Below the pieces are notes generated by a model that did not search any database, was not told the origin of the DNA, and worked only from the letters and a program-made list of their open reading frames with translations. A stretch of DNA of 62,970 bases from Byssothecium circinans (taxonomy: Eukaryota > Ascomycota > Dothideomycetes > Pleosporales > Massarinaceae), in NCBI GenBank assembly GCA_010015675.1, contig ML976990.1:688246-751215 (forward strand), given 5' to 3'. Position 1 is the first letter of the stretch. Every line of letters begins with the position of its first letter. Below, in pieces: positions 42,947-53,930 of the stretch. Position numbers and translations under genes: made by a program.

Positions 42947-44071
42947 TTAAGGTGCGCAAAGAACAGTCCTCCCAACCCAGCCCACTCGCTGCCCCTCAAT
43001 CTCCACATCCCGTTCCCGCGTCTCGAATTCTGCATTCACGAACTTTGGCCAGGTATTTGTAAGAACGAGGTACTTGGTCTCACGCTCAGCAGCATCGAAA
43101 ACCCCATCAGTGAACGCCTCCGGGATCGTGACAGTAGCAAGCGCTTCCTCTGGCCTAAGTTCCACTATGCGCGATACCGAGCGTAAATTCGCACGCCCTA
43201 ACGTATCTAGATTCACACCGGGATGAAGATTGACCATTGAGTCTGAATCGGCTGGTTCGGTGTCGAATGGAGTAGCTGAGTCCGTGGAACAAGTAACGGA
43301 CCCTCTGCGGAGAAGCTGGGTAGCCGCGTCCTCGAAGATATTGTGCAGGGCTTTCCCCTCTTTGGATGAGATGTTGATGGGGAATTCGGAATTCTCGAGG
43401 GAAACAAATTGAGCGTATATGCATGCAGCTGTCACGAACTGTTTGCGGCGATGATCGGTCGACGGATTGAGCAGAACCCACTCGCTTGGCCAGTCCGCAA
43501 GGTGGGTGAGGAAGCCCACATTCTCGCCAGAGAAATCTTTGAGGGCAGCAAATTGTAGAAGGGAAACGGGGTCAGTCTGCAGAGCGTTGTCGAGCGCGGC
43601 CATAGTCAACATTTCAGATTTCTGTGAGTCAAATGAAGTCTTGCCAGCCGGACTGATCTCCTCGGTATTGGAGGCCTTGGGTACAGTTGCACTACTCTTA
43701 TGTGAGCACTCCAATCTAGTGGTCGAATAATCCGAAGACTCGTCGAGCTGCTTGCGCTTCTCCCAAGAGGCGATGGCTTCGAGTGTTTCCTGGCGCAGTG
43801 CATTACTCTTAAAGACCTGTGCGATGGGGAAGCCGATGGTGACGATTTCCATGAAGAAAATAGAAACTGAGAACCACGTCGGTGGCATGAAGGAGGCGGT
43901 ATGGATCGGTTGATAACGACAAGATGCGTAGAATGTTGTAGCAGCCGCGATCAAAGTGTAGATGACCCAGGCGTGTTGGCTACAGGTGCCTGTATTGGTA
44001 GGCTGGAGAGAGAGATATCCCTTGTAGCTGACGGCTCCATTGCATTGTCGAGTCCCTGAGATGTGCGCCAT
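42947..44071 (-). CDS. GprK-like C-terminal half: two membrane helices plus RGS domain
   Basis: This frame resembles the C-terminal half of GprK-type receptors, which join a seven-helix region to an RGS domain that speeds GTP hydrolysis by G-alpha. It shows two membrane helices (HAWVIYTLIAAATTFYAS and a segment ending GFPIAQVF), the linker RQETLEAIASWEKRK, and an RGS region with LQFAALKDFSGENVGFL. The first five helices are missing. It overlaps the 3' end of the Pth11-like frame by 121 nt in another frame. A canonical-looking 95-nt intron (44097-44003, gtatcc to ctctccag) would join the Pth11-like exons to this frame without a stop, giving a 634-residue fusion. The real structure is therefore open: a fusion, or a truncated neighbour with start at 44071. 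Confidence 0.6.
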   Translation of the reverse strand: MAHISGTRQCNGAVSYKGYLSLQPTNTGTCSQHAWVIYTLIAAATTFYASCRYQPIHTASFMPPTWFSVSIFFMEIVTIGFPIAQVFKSNALRQETLEAIASWEKRKQLDESSDYSTTRLECSHKSSATVPKASNTEEISPAGKTSFDSQKSEMLTMAALDNALQTDPVSLLQFAALKDFSGENVGFLTHLADWPSEWVLLNPSTDHRRKQFVTAACIYAQFVSLENSEFPINISSKEGKALHNIFEDAATQLLRRGSVTCSTDSATPFDTEPADSDSMVNLHPGVNLDTLGRANLRSVSRIVELRPEEALATVTIPEAFTDGVFDAAERETKYLVLTNTWPKFVNAEFETRERDVEIEGQRVGWVGRTVLCAP

Positions 44072-45089
44072 CTCTTGTGCATTCTAGGCCGGGATACGTT
44101 CGCTGCCTTTCTCGTCCGGTGCTCTTCGAGCCAATTTAATAAAACGACCCGGTGGCTGGAGATACTGGCCATAATTATGGCTATCGCAGCTTCTATTGCG
44201 AGTAGGAAAGTGAACGAAACATAGTTGATGCGGCGAGCTTGAGAATCGTACTGTAGTCCGAGTCGTGTCGCGGCGATTACTATTGCGAATATCGACAGGC
44301 TCTTAAATGTACAATTGATGATGGTGTCAGAGCGGGTAAAGTTTGCCATATGAATAAGCAAGATCTGTATGGAAATGACTGCAGACAATCAGCGCGTGTC
44401 TTTGCAATTCTATAGGGTTTGACTAACCCAGCAAATCGGTTATTATATCGATAACAGAGACTGCCGTCTCCCAAGCCACGTTACTAGATTGATCTGCATA
44501 ACGGCAGTTTTCTATACATGTTAGCATTGCCCTAAATAAGACATGTGAGGCTTACTAGAAGTAGAGCAAAGCACAATGGGCTCGGCGATGGTGATGAGAA
44601 ACGCCGCAGCACAGATACCGATCGTCGACCAGTAGTAACGCGTCAGATGCACGTTGACATACGCATATGGCGGTTTGTGGAACCTGAATTGGGCCAAGAA
44701 GCAGAACTTGACGCAGTAGATGGTGACCCAGAGGAGTTCAACAGCGGCAGTGAGCCGGGGGGTTGTACCCGGCAACCGGGGCTGAAGGACCTGTGCAATA
44801 AAAATAGAGCTCTTTTCGATCTCAAATAAGGCCGAAAGTATCGACTGGAGCAACCCAAGAGCTATGAAGAGAATGGGAAGTGCAGCAACAAGGAAATAAT
44901 CGTTGATCATGAGCCTTCCTTTGATTGCTACTCGGACTGCAAATCGCGAGGCCAAAAAGAGAGTCGCAAGAGCGCAAAGCGTCCAGATCGTGACCTAAAC
45001 ATTTCTTAATACCGATCCTTCCAATTTAAGCATGCATAGCTTACCTCAAAGGCCTCCAGGGAGACGAGCAATGATGTGTGGCTCGTCAT
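43951..45089 (-). CDS. Pth11-like seven-helix rhodopsin-family receptor
   Basis: Fungal integral membrane protein of the Pth11/rhodopsin-domain class. Exons 45089-45045, 44994-44556, 44511-44428 and 44378-43951 give 331 residues, with introns of 50, 44 and 49 nt. Seven hydrophobic helices are visible. The first is VTIWTLCALATLFLAS, with RVAIKGRLMINDYFL typical of the family; the last ends in IEAAIAIIMASIS. No N-terminal CFEM domain is present. By family knowledge such receptors sit in the plasma membrane and sense surface or chemical cues. The last part of the frame (about residue 284 on) overlaps GprK-like coding sequence. The natural transcript may splice at 44098 into it instead of ending at 43951. 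Confidence 0.78.
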
Positions 45090-45423
45090 CAGGGAACCGC
45101 GCCTGTAAGCCTTTCAGCATACACTCGTTCGAGTGATGCCGCTTTTGTTAGGTTTGGCCCATTGTGGTGCCTTTAAACTCTCTTCTAGCCCAGGAGCGAA
45201 GTTAACTCGATGATATCGACGTGGTTTGCCGATGGCGACGTCGTATCGTCAGCAAGGCCAAGTCCGATCGGAGATCGGAGATCGAAGACCGGGGTTCAAA
45301 GGCTTAGCTTAGTGCAAGCGCTTACATGGTGCATGTCAATAATACCAACGCATTAATTATCTTCGAAGTTACACATCTATATAAATACAAGGTACTCAGT
45401 ATATACATCCGTCACGCATACCA
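45090..45423. other. Spacer between receptor and FMO genes
   Basis: The promoter of the receptor and the 3' flank of the FMO, both on the minus strand. It has an AT-rich stretch near 45340-45400. No gene is seen. Confidence 0.4.
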
Positions 45424-47202
45424 TCAAAGCTCCTTTCCCCCATCCCTCAACGGAAAAGCCTTCACAGCTTCATTCGCCCTAATAATGGCCTCCCTAGCCC
45501 CCTCCCAAGTCCTCCTCTTCCCCGTCTCAAAATACCGAAACGCATGCGCCGTCTCCACCCCATTATTCATCAAATATGACATCTTCGGATCCTTAAAGAA
45601 GAACTTCCAACCCTTCAAGCCATATCCCAGATTCTCCATTCCCGTGCCCGCCGCTTCGTGCAGGAACGATTGGAACTCCCACGTCTTCACCGCGGAGGGG
45701 TCGAAGCCCAATGGCTCTGCGCGCCAGCGCGATGCAAGCCATTCTTGATGGGCATCGATCCATGTGTCCATGGTTTGTTTTGTAGGCAGGGGATGCACGC
45801 CGCGGAAGATGTTAGAGATGGCCATGGATTGCACGTCGTTGAAGGAGAAGCCGTTGTTTTTGCCGTAGGCCGAGTGGCAGAGAAGGGCCATTGAATCGGC
45901 GTATTGCGGGGGGAAGACGTTCATCCATAATCGTACTAAGCTAGGTCCGCCGTAATTGGGCGGTTGACTGCGCTGGAGGAAGGGTGCGACCTCGAGATTC
46001 GCTGTATAGCCTGTTGCGCATATCACCGCTTCCACGTCGTCGAGCAGGGTACCGTCTTCGAATTCGATGGAATGTGGGCCTGTAAAGCGCTTGATACCAT
46101 GCAACGAAGTGATTTTGCCTTCTTGAAGCAACGGTATCAAGCTGCTCGACGCACCAGGTAAGGACAACGCGATGGGTGGTGCCGGTAAGATTCGCCATTC
46201 TGGATCTAGCCTCCCCCAGTGATTTTTCATGAACCAGACTAGCCCTTTATCTGTACACCATTGGTAGAGACTTGGTAGATGCCTTTGGAAGAATGCGACG
46301 ATTTGGCGGCGTCTCCATGTCACATTAAGATCCGCAGGTACGCCTTTTCGCCAGATGGGAAACACATATCCACCCCGACGATGTGACATGTACACTTTTG
46401 GAGTGACCGTGAGGAGGTTATTCATGATGTCGGAAGCAGTGCTGGACATGCCAACAACAATAACGGTTTTGTTTTCCAATCCATTGGTCCTATTTTCGTC
46501 AGCATTGATAAAAACGTGAAAAGAGAGACATACGTTCTAAACTGCTGTCCGTGCATCAAACGGCCCTCAAACAGTTCCTGGCCGTCGTACTTGGGCATCA
46601 CAGGTCTGGTCTGGTACCCGTGACAGAAAACCACTTTGTCAAACTCCGCCGAACGCGGCTCGCCATTGACGAGCATCTCCAATCGCCATCGCGTGTCTTC
46701 CTCGTTTCGTATCGCGCGAGTGACTGATGCGCCGAACACAATGTCTTTGAGAAGGTCAAAATGCCGCGCATAAGACTCGATATACTCTTGAAATTGGGAT
46801 GATGACAGATGGCTCGGATATTCTGTTGTTATGTGAGCGTGCGCTAGGATGCGATAAAGATGCGCTTACCATCTGGCATTGGGAAGTCAGTCATGCCGCA
46901 TGTGTACTTGCTGATCAAGGCGCGGGTCGCTGTTTTCGAGTGAGCGACTTCGTGACAGCAATGAATGAGATAATATACAAGGTAGAGCAGTCGTCATAGA
47001 TGGGTCTTCAGTGTATGCCCATAGACCGCCAACACGTTCTCTTCGCTCAAAGCACGTTGACTTGAAGCCATCTTCGCGTAACGTCTTCAGCGCTGAAAGC
47101 CCGCATCCACCTGCCGTCAATATTGATCAGTTGTTCCAGAGAGGCAGCTGTCGGTGTTTACGACTTACCAGCTCCAATTACTGCAACTGTCTGCATGCTC
47201 AT
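45424..47202 (-). CDS. Flavin-containing monooxygenase (FMO family)
   Basis: Class B flavoprotein monooxygenase using FAD, NADPH and oxygen on soft nucleophiles; the substrate is unknown. Five exons, 47202-47169, 47110-46979, 46929-46870, 46822-46534 and 46489-45424, give 526 residues. Introns of 44-58 nt were placed from splice signals and frame. Motifs are the FAD site GAGGCG (10-15), ERRERVGGLW, SKYTCGMTDFPMPDEYP, the FMO fingerprint FEGRLMHGQQF (about 160-170, matching FxGxxxHxxxF) and the NADPH loop VVGMSSTASD. A P450 gene lies upstream on the same strand about 630 bp away, so a small tailoring pair is possible. No membrane anchor. Confidence 0.88.
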
Positions 47203-47831
47203 GTCTCGCTGAAGTTGTACAAGACGAGACCGTAACATAGGGGGTCGCGCTGACTGGGCAGAGACGGAGCATTAGAAGAAACGAACTATTCGCGCGAGAT
47301 TGTCAAGGATCTTTTGCGGCTCAGCATGGTCCACGATACGGGCGTACACCGCCCGACTCCGACTCCGACTCCGTCCGAACAGCAAGTGCTTACCGCTGAC
47401 ATAAGCAGCGACATTGCCCGCACCTTTGCCAGTATTTCACAAACATAAATCTTCGTTAAATTGTCTCATCAGCGGCCCCACATTTCTCAAAACACACAGT
47501 TTATAAACCGTTACTCCCTTAATCTCAATCCTCTACCTGTACACCTTATGAATAAGTAACGAATAAGCTGCAGATAGGCTTATTTGCTAAAAGGGCTATT
47601 AACAAGTAGTTTTAAGAGGGTAGGATCCCTATAAGGTACCTAGCACTGTCTCTAGGTTCCTTACAGGGTATATACAACTTGCGAGTTCATAATTATCCTA
47701 ACATCCTTGCAACAAAACTACGGTATTTCAAGGTAGCTTGCGAAAAATAAAGATTACTAAACAGTGGCACATTCCAACGAATACAAGTCGCCCTATCCTT
47801 TCTCATGGTGCATACATCACACCCAACAAAC
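47203..47831. other. Spacer between FMO and P450 genes, with hairpin
   Basis: The FMO promoter and P450 3' flank. It contains an AT-rich block (about 47540-47760) with a hairpin at 47627-47668. No gene is supported. Confidence 0.5.
47627..47668. repeat. 17-nt inverted repeat
   Basis: Arms ccctataaggtacctag and ctaggttccttacaggg match at 15 of 17 positions around an 8-nt loop. It sits in AT-rich DNA and may be a transposon-end remnant or a transcription terminator-like structure. Confidence 0.5.
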
Positions 47832-49507
47832 CTACACAGTAAACTTCCACTGCACCTCCCCCACCCCGTCCCTCAAACCCACACTAACCCCCACCTTCCC
47901 CAACGGCGGCGTATTCTCCCTCGCCACATTCCCCTCATCCTGCCCAGGCTCCACCCACCTCCCCCCGACCGGCCTCAACTCAAACCTCACCGCCAACATC
48001 ACCACCATCGCCGCAATCTCCGCCACCGCAAACCCCTTCCCGGGACACATATTCGCTCCCCCACCGAACCCGCGAAAAGCATTCGCAGGAACCTTGGTCT
48101 TGTTCCCAGGCAGAAAACGCCCCGCCACAAATATGTCTGCATCGGGACCCCAGACGTCTTTGTCATGATGCATACCCTCGTGAGCGATGATAAGCACTGA
48201 GTCCTTTTCGAGACGGTACTCGCATCCTTCGCCCGTGAGAGTGGTGTCTTCGAGGACCATGCGTGGCCCCGTTCCCCGTGCGCGGAAGCGGAGCGTTTCT
48301 TGGATGACGGAGAGGAGGAAGTGGGCTTCTTTCAACCTGCTCATATCCACAATACGCATTTGACCTCCTCCCCCAGTCCTTGGCTCTTTAACGACCGTGA
48401 AAGATTCAACTTCTTCGCGGACGCGGGATAGCATGGCAGGGTCAGAGAAGACGTGCCAGATAGTCCAGAATGCCGCGGGGACGGTGTTGGTGATCATGGC
48501 GAGGCCGTGGACGCATTCGCTTCGCGCGATGTCGAGCGTGTTCATGGCGTCTTTGACGGATGTGTAGCGGGACATGGTGAGCTGGGATGCGTGGTGGTGG
48601 GCGCCAGATGTGTAGTACTGGTGTATGGCGCGGACGACGGCTTCGCGACCTGCGACGGCTCGCGGGGCTAGGATTTTGGGTAAGATGCTGGGGAGGGCGA
48701 TGAACATGGTTGCATTGGCAAATTTCCTGGGGGGATATGTTAGATGCTGCGGGGAGTCTGGATGCGTGCAAGCAGGGGACTCACCAGAACCCGGCTTCGA
48801 CCTTGGGATCGTGATAGGGATTGCTGGCGCCGTATATTGCGTCAGTCGTCGCAATCGTTATTTCGTGCTGTATCCAGGACTCGAGATCGATTTGGGGCTC
48901 ACTCTCTTGCGCCAGAGCCTCAATGCTCTTGCCCATGACCCCTGTGGCCACTTTGACCATCCTATTGAGATCGCCCTGAGGAGATAGGGCCGCCCTCTCA
49001 CCTTTCAGAGTACCGATTACAGTAGACTCGTCAGTTGATCCAGGCCTGAGTCCTCGGAGACATGCATTGGTACCCGCTTGGGACAGTCCACCCAGTTTTG
49101 CGGTAAACTGCGCCTCGAAGTACCAAAAGGAAAGGGACTTTGGTTGGCGTTGAAGTGAGTAGATCAGGGAGGGCGACTTGGTTACGTATACATTGCCGCC
49201 GAATATGGGGAGCGAGATAATGGGAAGATTCCATTGCCGGCTGTTACGCTGTTAGTCGAGCTTCCATGTTATTATTTTTTAGGGCCGGTTTGGGGACTGT
49301 CTTCCCCTACCTGATTTTGGTATAGTAGTGGTTGCGATAAACCAAGAGGCCGAGGGCGTGTCCGATAAACGGTATCGGTATCATTGCAGGTACCTGCTTT
49401 GGCTGACGAGGGTCGCGAGGCTTCCTCAATCCCCTTCCGTAGAGGAAAAGGCACAGTAATATAACCGCTGCGCCGTACAGGCTTGCGTCCAAAAGCGTTG
49501 GCGCCAT
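47832..49507 (-). CDS. Cytochrome P450, CYP7/CYP8-like I-helix
   Basis: Microsomal-type P450 monooxygenase, 515 residues, from exons 49507-49311, 49240-48785 and 48726-47832 (introns of 70 and 58 nt). The start is MAPTLLD; a membrane anchor follows at about 8-24, then a Pro-rich hinge. The heme loop FRGFGGGANMCPGKG has its ligand at Cys445, and the K-helix ETLR is at 361-364. The I-helix reads ITNTVPAAFW rather than the common AGxDTT. This is the pattern of sterol 7-alpha-hydroxylase and prostacyclin-synthase-like P450s, a type also found in fungal secondary metabolism. The substrate is unknown; the adjacent FMO is a possible partner. Confidence 0.88.
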
Positions 49508-50150
49508 ACCCGCAGTTCTACCCAATTTAGCTGTGTCGTGTGAGTTCTTCGGAAGAGTTTTTGTACGACGACGGCGTGATACTGGAGTAGTGATCGATTT
49601 CTCGGTGCTGGGCTCGATCGCGTGGGCCGTTGAAAAGGCAGCTAAGACGCAAAACAAACAAATGAGTACGGCACAGCGCCATGTGCTGTATCCTGAACCG
49701 CAGTACCGGGCCGACAGCTGCTTCCTCTAACCTCGTTTGTTCTAACTGCTATGCTAACGCACTGACTGCCCTATTGCCTTTTCCAACTGCTCTTCGCGGT
49801 CGTACCTAAGTTCAATGCCTTCGTCATAAACTCAAGCAGCACGCACGGCATATTTTCAATAAAGCACAAATCCTCACTCACTACATCTCAAGTCCAGAAT
49901 TCAATCCACCATGCACACTTGAAGGAGTTTCATTGCATTGGACGGGCATCCACTTCTAATGTCTATCATACACAAAACCCCATTTTTCACGTGCCCGTCC
50001 AGAGGATTGCCGCTTTCGCAACCCTCAATACCTCATCGCTGACCCATATCCGCCAACTTCTGGATCGCCGTCATATTGTCCTCACTTCTGGTATCGTACA
50101 CAAAACTTCCTTTGCACATGGCCATGCACGAACCGTTGCTTTTGCAACCC
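49508..50150. other. Spacer between P450 and RAT1
   Basis: The P450 promoter and RAT1 3' flank, both on the minus strand. No gene is supported; a Cys/Ala-rich extension of the P450 frame beyond 49507 starts from a non-ATG codon. Confidence 0.45.
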
Positions 50151-53100
50151 TTAGTTCCTCCTTCCTGACCCATATCCACCCCCCCCGCGATTGCTATCAT
50201 ATCCGCCTCCGTTGCCTCGTCCTCCGTTCCCACCATACCCTCCACTGCCATTATTCGGCGCCTGCTGCGGCGCATTCATCCAAGCCGGCCGCTGCTGAGG
50301 CTGTCCACCATTCCAGCCTTGCATGGCCTGCGGCGGCGGGACCACAAATCCAGCAGGCGGTACCCATCCCGGAGGCGGAGGAGGAATGAATCCTGGAGGG
50401 GGAGGCCACGATTGCGCGCCGGGGACAAAGGGAGGCGGGGGAGGGAAGTTGCTGTTATATGAACCGCCGCCACGGCCGCCACCGTTGTATCCGCCGCGAT
50501 TGTTGTTATTGTTGTCATAGCTACCACCGTTATTATATCCGCCGCGGTTGTTGTTGTAGCTGCCTCCGCGATTGTTATAGCCTCCGCGGCCGGGACCGTT
50601 GAAGTCGCCACGACCTCCGCGACCACCACGACCTCCGAACCCTCCGCGTCGGGCGTTCGGATTATCACGCTCGCGGCGGGCCCTGGCTTCGTCTTCCTGG
50701 GTGAGAGCTTTGATTGGGAGCTTGGTACCTTCCAAGAGGATAGATTTGTGGGCGCGTTTTGCTTCGATTTTGGGCATCTCGTAGTAGACCCTGTATGACT
50801 TTAGTTTTTGGACGAAGACGCGAGAAGGAAACATACCTCATTGAGCCATCTCGCACGAGTTCGAATTCGCTGTCGCCGTCAACGTCAAAGGGAGGGACTA
50901 GCTGACCGTCCAGAACGAAGAGATCATGGGGCTCGATTTCTCCATGGAGAGCCTCGCTCTTGTCTGGATCAATTTCGACCTTGCCCTTCTTCTTGCGGTA
51001 GAGGGCTTTGTTGGTTGACTTGAAGAGCTTGCTAGCTTGTGAGAAGAGAAGCGTCTCTTTGCCAAACTCGTTGCGCTTCTTCTCCTCGTCCGTGAGCTCG
51101 TCGTACTTAGTTGCCATGGCAGCTAAGAGGCGTTTCTCATCAATAAAAGGTAGGAGAGCGACGCCTTGCCAGGCAAACTTCTTGCCATTGAGATCGAGGG
51201 TGAAATCCTCGGGGTAGAAGTCAACGATCGGGCTGTTGGGATCCGACATAAGGATACGATACGGCTCGGGGATGGTATGCCCAGATGCGGCCGGCAATAC
51301 GCCCATCAGCTGCTCGTATGGGTGGAAAGGAACGCCCTTGGTGAATAGCTTGCGTGGGTCCATGTCGGCAATATCAACGAAGTCGGCGGCAAAAGGAGCA
51401 TAGTGGTACGGGAAGTACCAGGTCCATGATTGACAGCCCTGGAAGTAGTATGACAATACCCAGCAGAGACCTTCGGCATAGTGTCGGGCGACCTTGTGTC
51501 GGAATGCGAGGTCGTCGGGGGCAACGCCGAACTTCTGTTCGTAGTAACGTTCCTCGTAGCCTTCTTCCCAGAGCTTGACAGTGTCCTCTGGCATCTTGTC
51601 ATCCTTCTTTTGTGGCTGCGACGGCGACTCTGGTACCACGGGCGTAGTCCTACCGGGAGTACCGTTGTCATCATTTTCCATAGCATCGCGTGTGCGCTTT
51701 CCGAGCTGGACTGGAGCCTCTTGAACTGATACTGACACCGTAGTTGCGGTCTCCTGGCTGTTAGTCTCACCTGGTGCAGTCCCTTGTTCTTTGCTCTTCA
51801 TCAAGGCTTTGAGCTGGGCGGCAGCACTCTTGTTGGATTGATTCTTGTTGGCCATCATCTCTTTAGTGACGGCGCGGACTTCGGTTGATTGAGCGTCTTG
51901 CGGAGAAAAGAAGGCAACACCTGCGTTGAGATATGTGCTTGTATCCTCCTTCACCTTCTTATAAGGTGGAGCAGAATTATAGCTGTTGTTGTTGTTGTTA
52001 TTGTTGCGGGCCTCACGTCGTGCTCGGTTAGCAGCCTGGCGGTCAGCCGTTTCTTTACGGTCCTTGAAGATGTCCGCTTCCCTTGCAGCAAGACCAGCGA
52101 GAATTTTCTGCACTGACTGCATGTTAGGATACCCGTCTTTGGTGACGTAGTCGTCCATGGTCGGTACCAGTTCTCGCCATATCTTGGTCAAGAGGTCAAT
52201 GCCTTGGTCACGAATCTCCAAGCTGGGCAGATGAGGAAGGAAATCGTTGCCAACAAAGAAACACATGAAAACCCAATCATCAAGAGAGCGCTCAAGATTG
52301 TAAGCAAACTTGCGGTTGGGGGCATCCATTTCAATGGCGATGTACTCTCGCAAGACGCTGATAGACAACCAAATGTGGGGCTTGGGCGGACGAGGAGTGG
52401 CATCCCACTCCTCGTCGGCTTCAGCAGCTGTGAGCTTGACGCCATCGTCGGGATGAGGACAGTTCGAAAAATGGTGTCCCCTGCGATTACAGCGCAGGCA
52501 GATCTTTTCTTTCTCTTTAGCGGAGTCGAAGAAAACATCTTCCCGGAGAACACGGAAATGAGGTTCATGAGTAGCAAGGCCAAGCATGATCAAATCAGCA
52601 TCTAGACCATAGATGACATGGCGAGTGTTGGGGTCATGGGTCGGCATGGCGCGCTGAGAGCGAATAAAATTCATGATTTTATGCTCACCCTCACCTGGTA
52701 CTGATGCATCCGAGATGATGACCTTCATGTCTTGCCACGAAGGATCGGTGGTGAACTTGTAGGCGCACCAATACTGAAGACTCTCGGCAAGCAGATGCAT
52801 GAAAGGCGTGCCGGGAGTGATGGCATTTGAATCCCACGTCTTCTCGATGACCTCATCGAGGGTTGCAATGTCGTCTCCACGGCTCGCCTTCTGGGAGTTG
52901 AGCATCTTGAGGAACTCTGCCTTTTCCTCGTCCTTCTCTTTGGCCTCCCTGGCGGAGCGGAAACGGCGAGAGCGCTGCTGGTTCATCTTGGCACGCGGCG
53001 CGACACCGTCGACCGCTAGGTAGAGCAGTTTGCGGGGGCGCACCATGCCGACTACGCGATCCGTCAGCTCGAAGATGGCGACCATCATCTCGGCCTCCGT

Positions 53101-53316
53101 CTTCGGGGCGGGTTTGTCCTCTGGATGCGAGCAGGGATGTACGATGCCGTTCATGTCGAGGTACAGGTTGTCGAACTCCTCGCCGTTGGGGTTCGGCTTG
53201 GTGCGGTCGACGGGTATGGTCTCATCGCCGACCTTTTTGGGCATTTCCTCTTGGACCGCGGAGATGATCTTGGGGTACTTCTGGCTAAGCCAGCGGAACA
53301 TGGCCGGAACACCCAT
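50151..53316 (-). CDS. 5'-3' exoribonuclease 2 (Rat1/Xrn2)
   Basis: Nuclear 5'-3' exoribonuclease acting in rRNA and snoRNA processing and in torpedo-type transcription termination. Two exons, 53316-50837 and 50790-50151, are joined by a 46-nt intron, giving 1,039 residues. The N-terminal nuclease domain is intact, with LYLDMNG (Asp54), AVDGVAPRAKMNQQR (Asp103), DASVPGEGEHKIM and YGLDADLIML (Asp239, Asp241). A CCHC knuckle CLRCNRRGHHFSNC (273-286) follows, as expected for Rat1 rather than Xrn1. The C-terminus is a long RGG/GGY and Pro-rich low-complexity tail. It is divergent with USO1. The identification is firm. Confidence 0.96.
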
Positions 53317-53930
53317 GTTGGCGGTGGCGCGTGGGGGTTCTAGGCAGAGTTACGGGAGGGAGAGTCGGAAAGGCTGTAGCTGCACGTAGTAGTATCGTAG
53401 TATCGTGACAAAAGAAGTCACACAGACGCTTCTCGTCACAAAAACAAGTCGCGCAGGTGCTGTCTGGCTAGGACAAGCCACCTGTTCTACGTACCGTACG
53501 CTGGACACACAAGATGATGCGGTTTGCGTCGCGGGCGCCTTAGGACCAGGCTGCGCTGCGTGTCGAGGATGAGAGGGTGGTGGTTTGGCGACGGGAGCGA
53601 GTTGTCGCCGTTGTTGAAGCTCTTTGAGGCGTGCCCGCCAAGACCTGGGGCTAACGCCGGTGCTTTTGTTCTTCCGGCGGAGAGTGCTCCGGATCGTTTT
53701 ATCACGTGACTGTCCTTTTTGGGTCCGCTGCGCCTGCTCCGGATCGTCTTCTGCCAACGTCGGTGAAGCCTGAAGGGACGCAAATGTATGGTACATGGTA
53801 CCAGCTGTTCTCACCACCAAGGAAAACAGGGCTCTCACCTCCACCACGCTGCTAATTTGCCATCCCCGCACTCCCGATACGTCACGCACAATGAAGCCGT
53901 AGTCACTGTAGTCACGCCAACACCGCGAAG
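53317..53930. promoter_or_regulatory. Divergent promoter of RAT1 and USO1
   Basis: A 614-bp intergenic region between two housekeeping genes. GC-rich with a CACGTG-like atcacgtgac near 53701-53710. No gene is supported. Confidence 0.5.
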
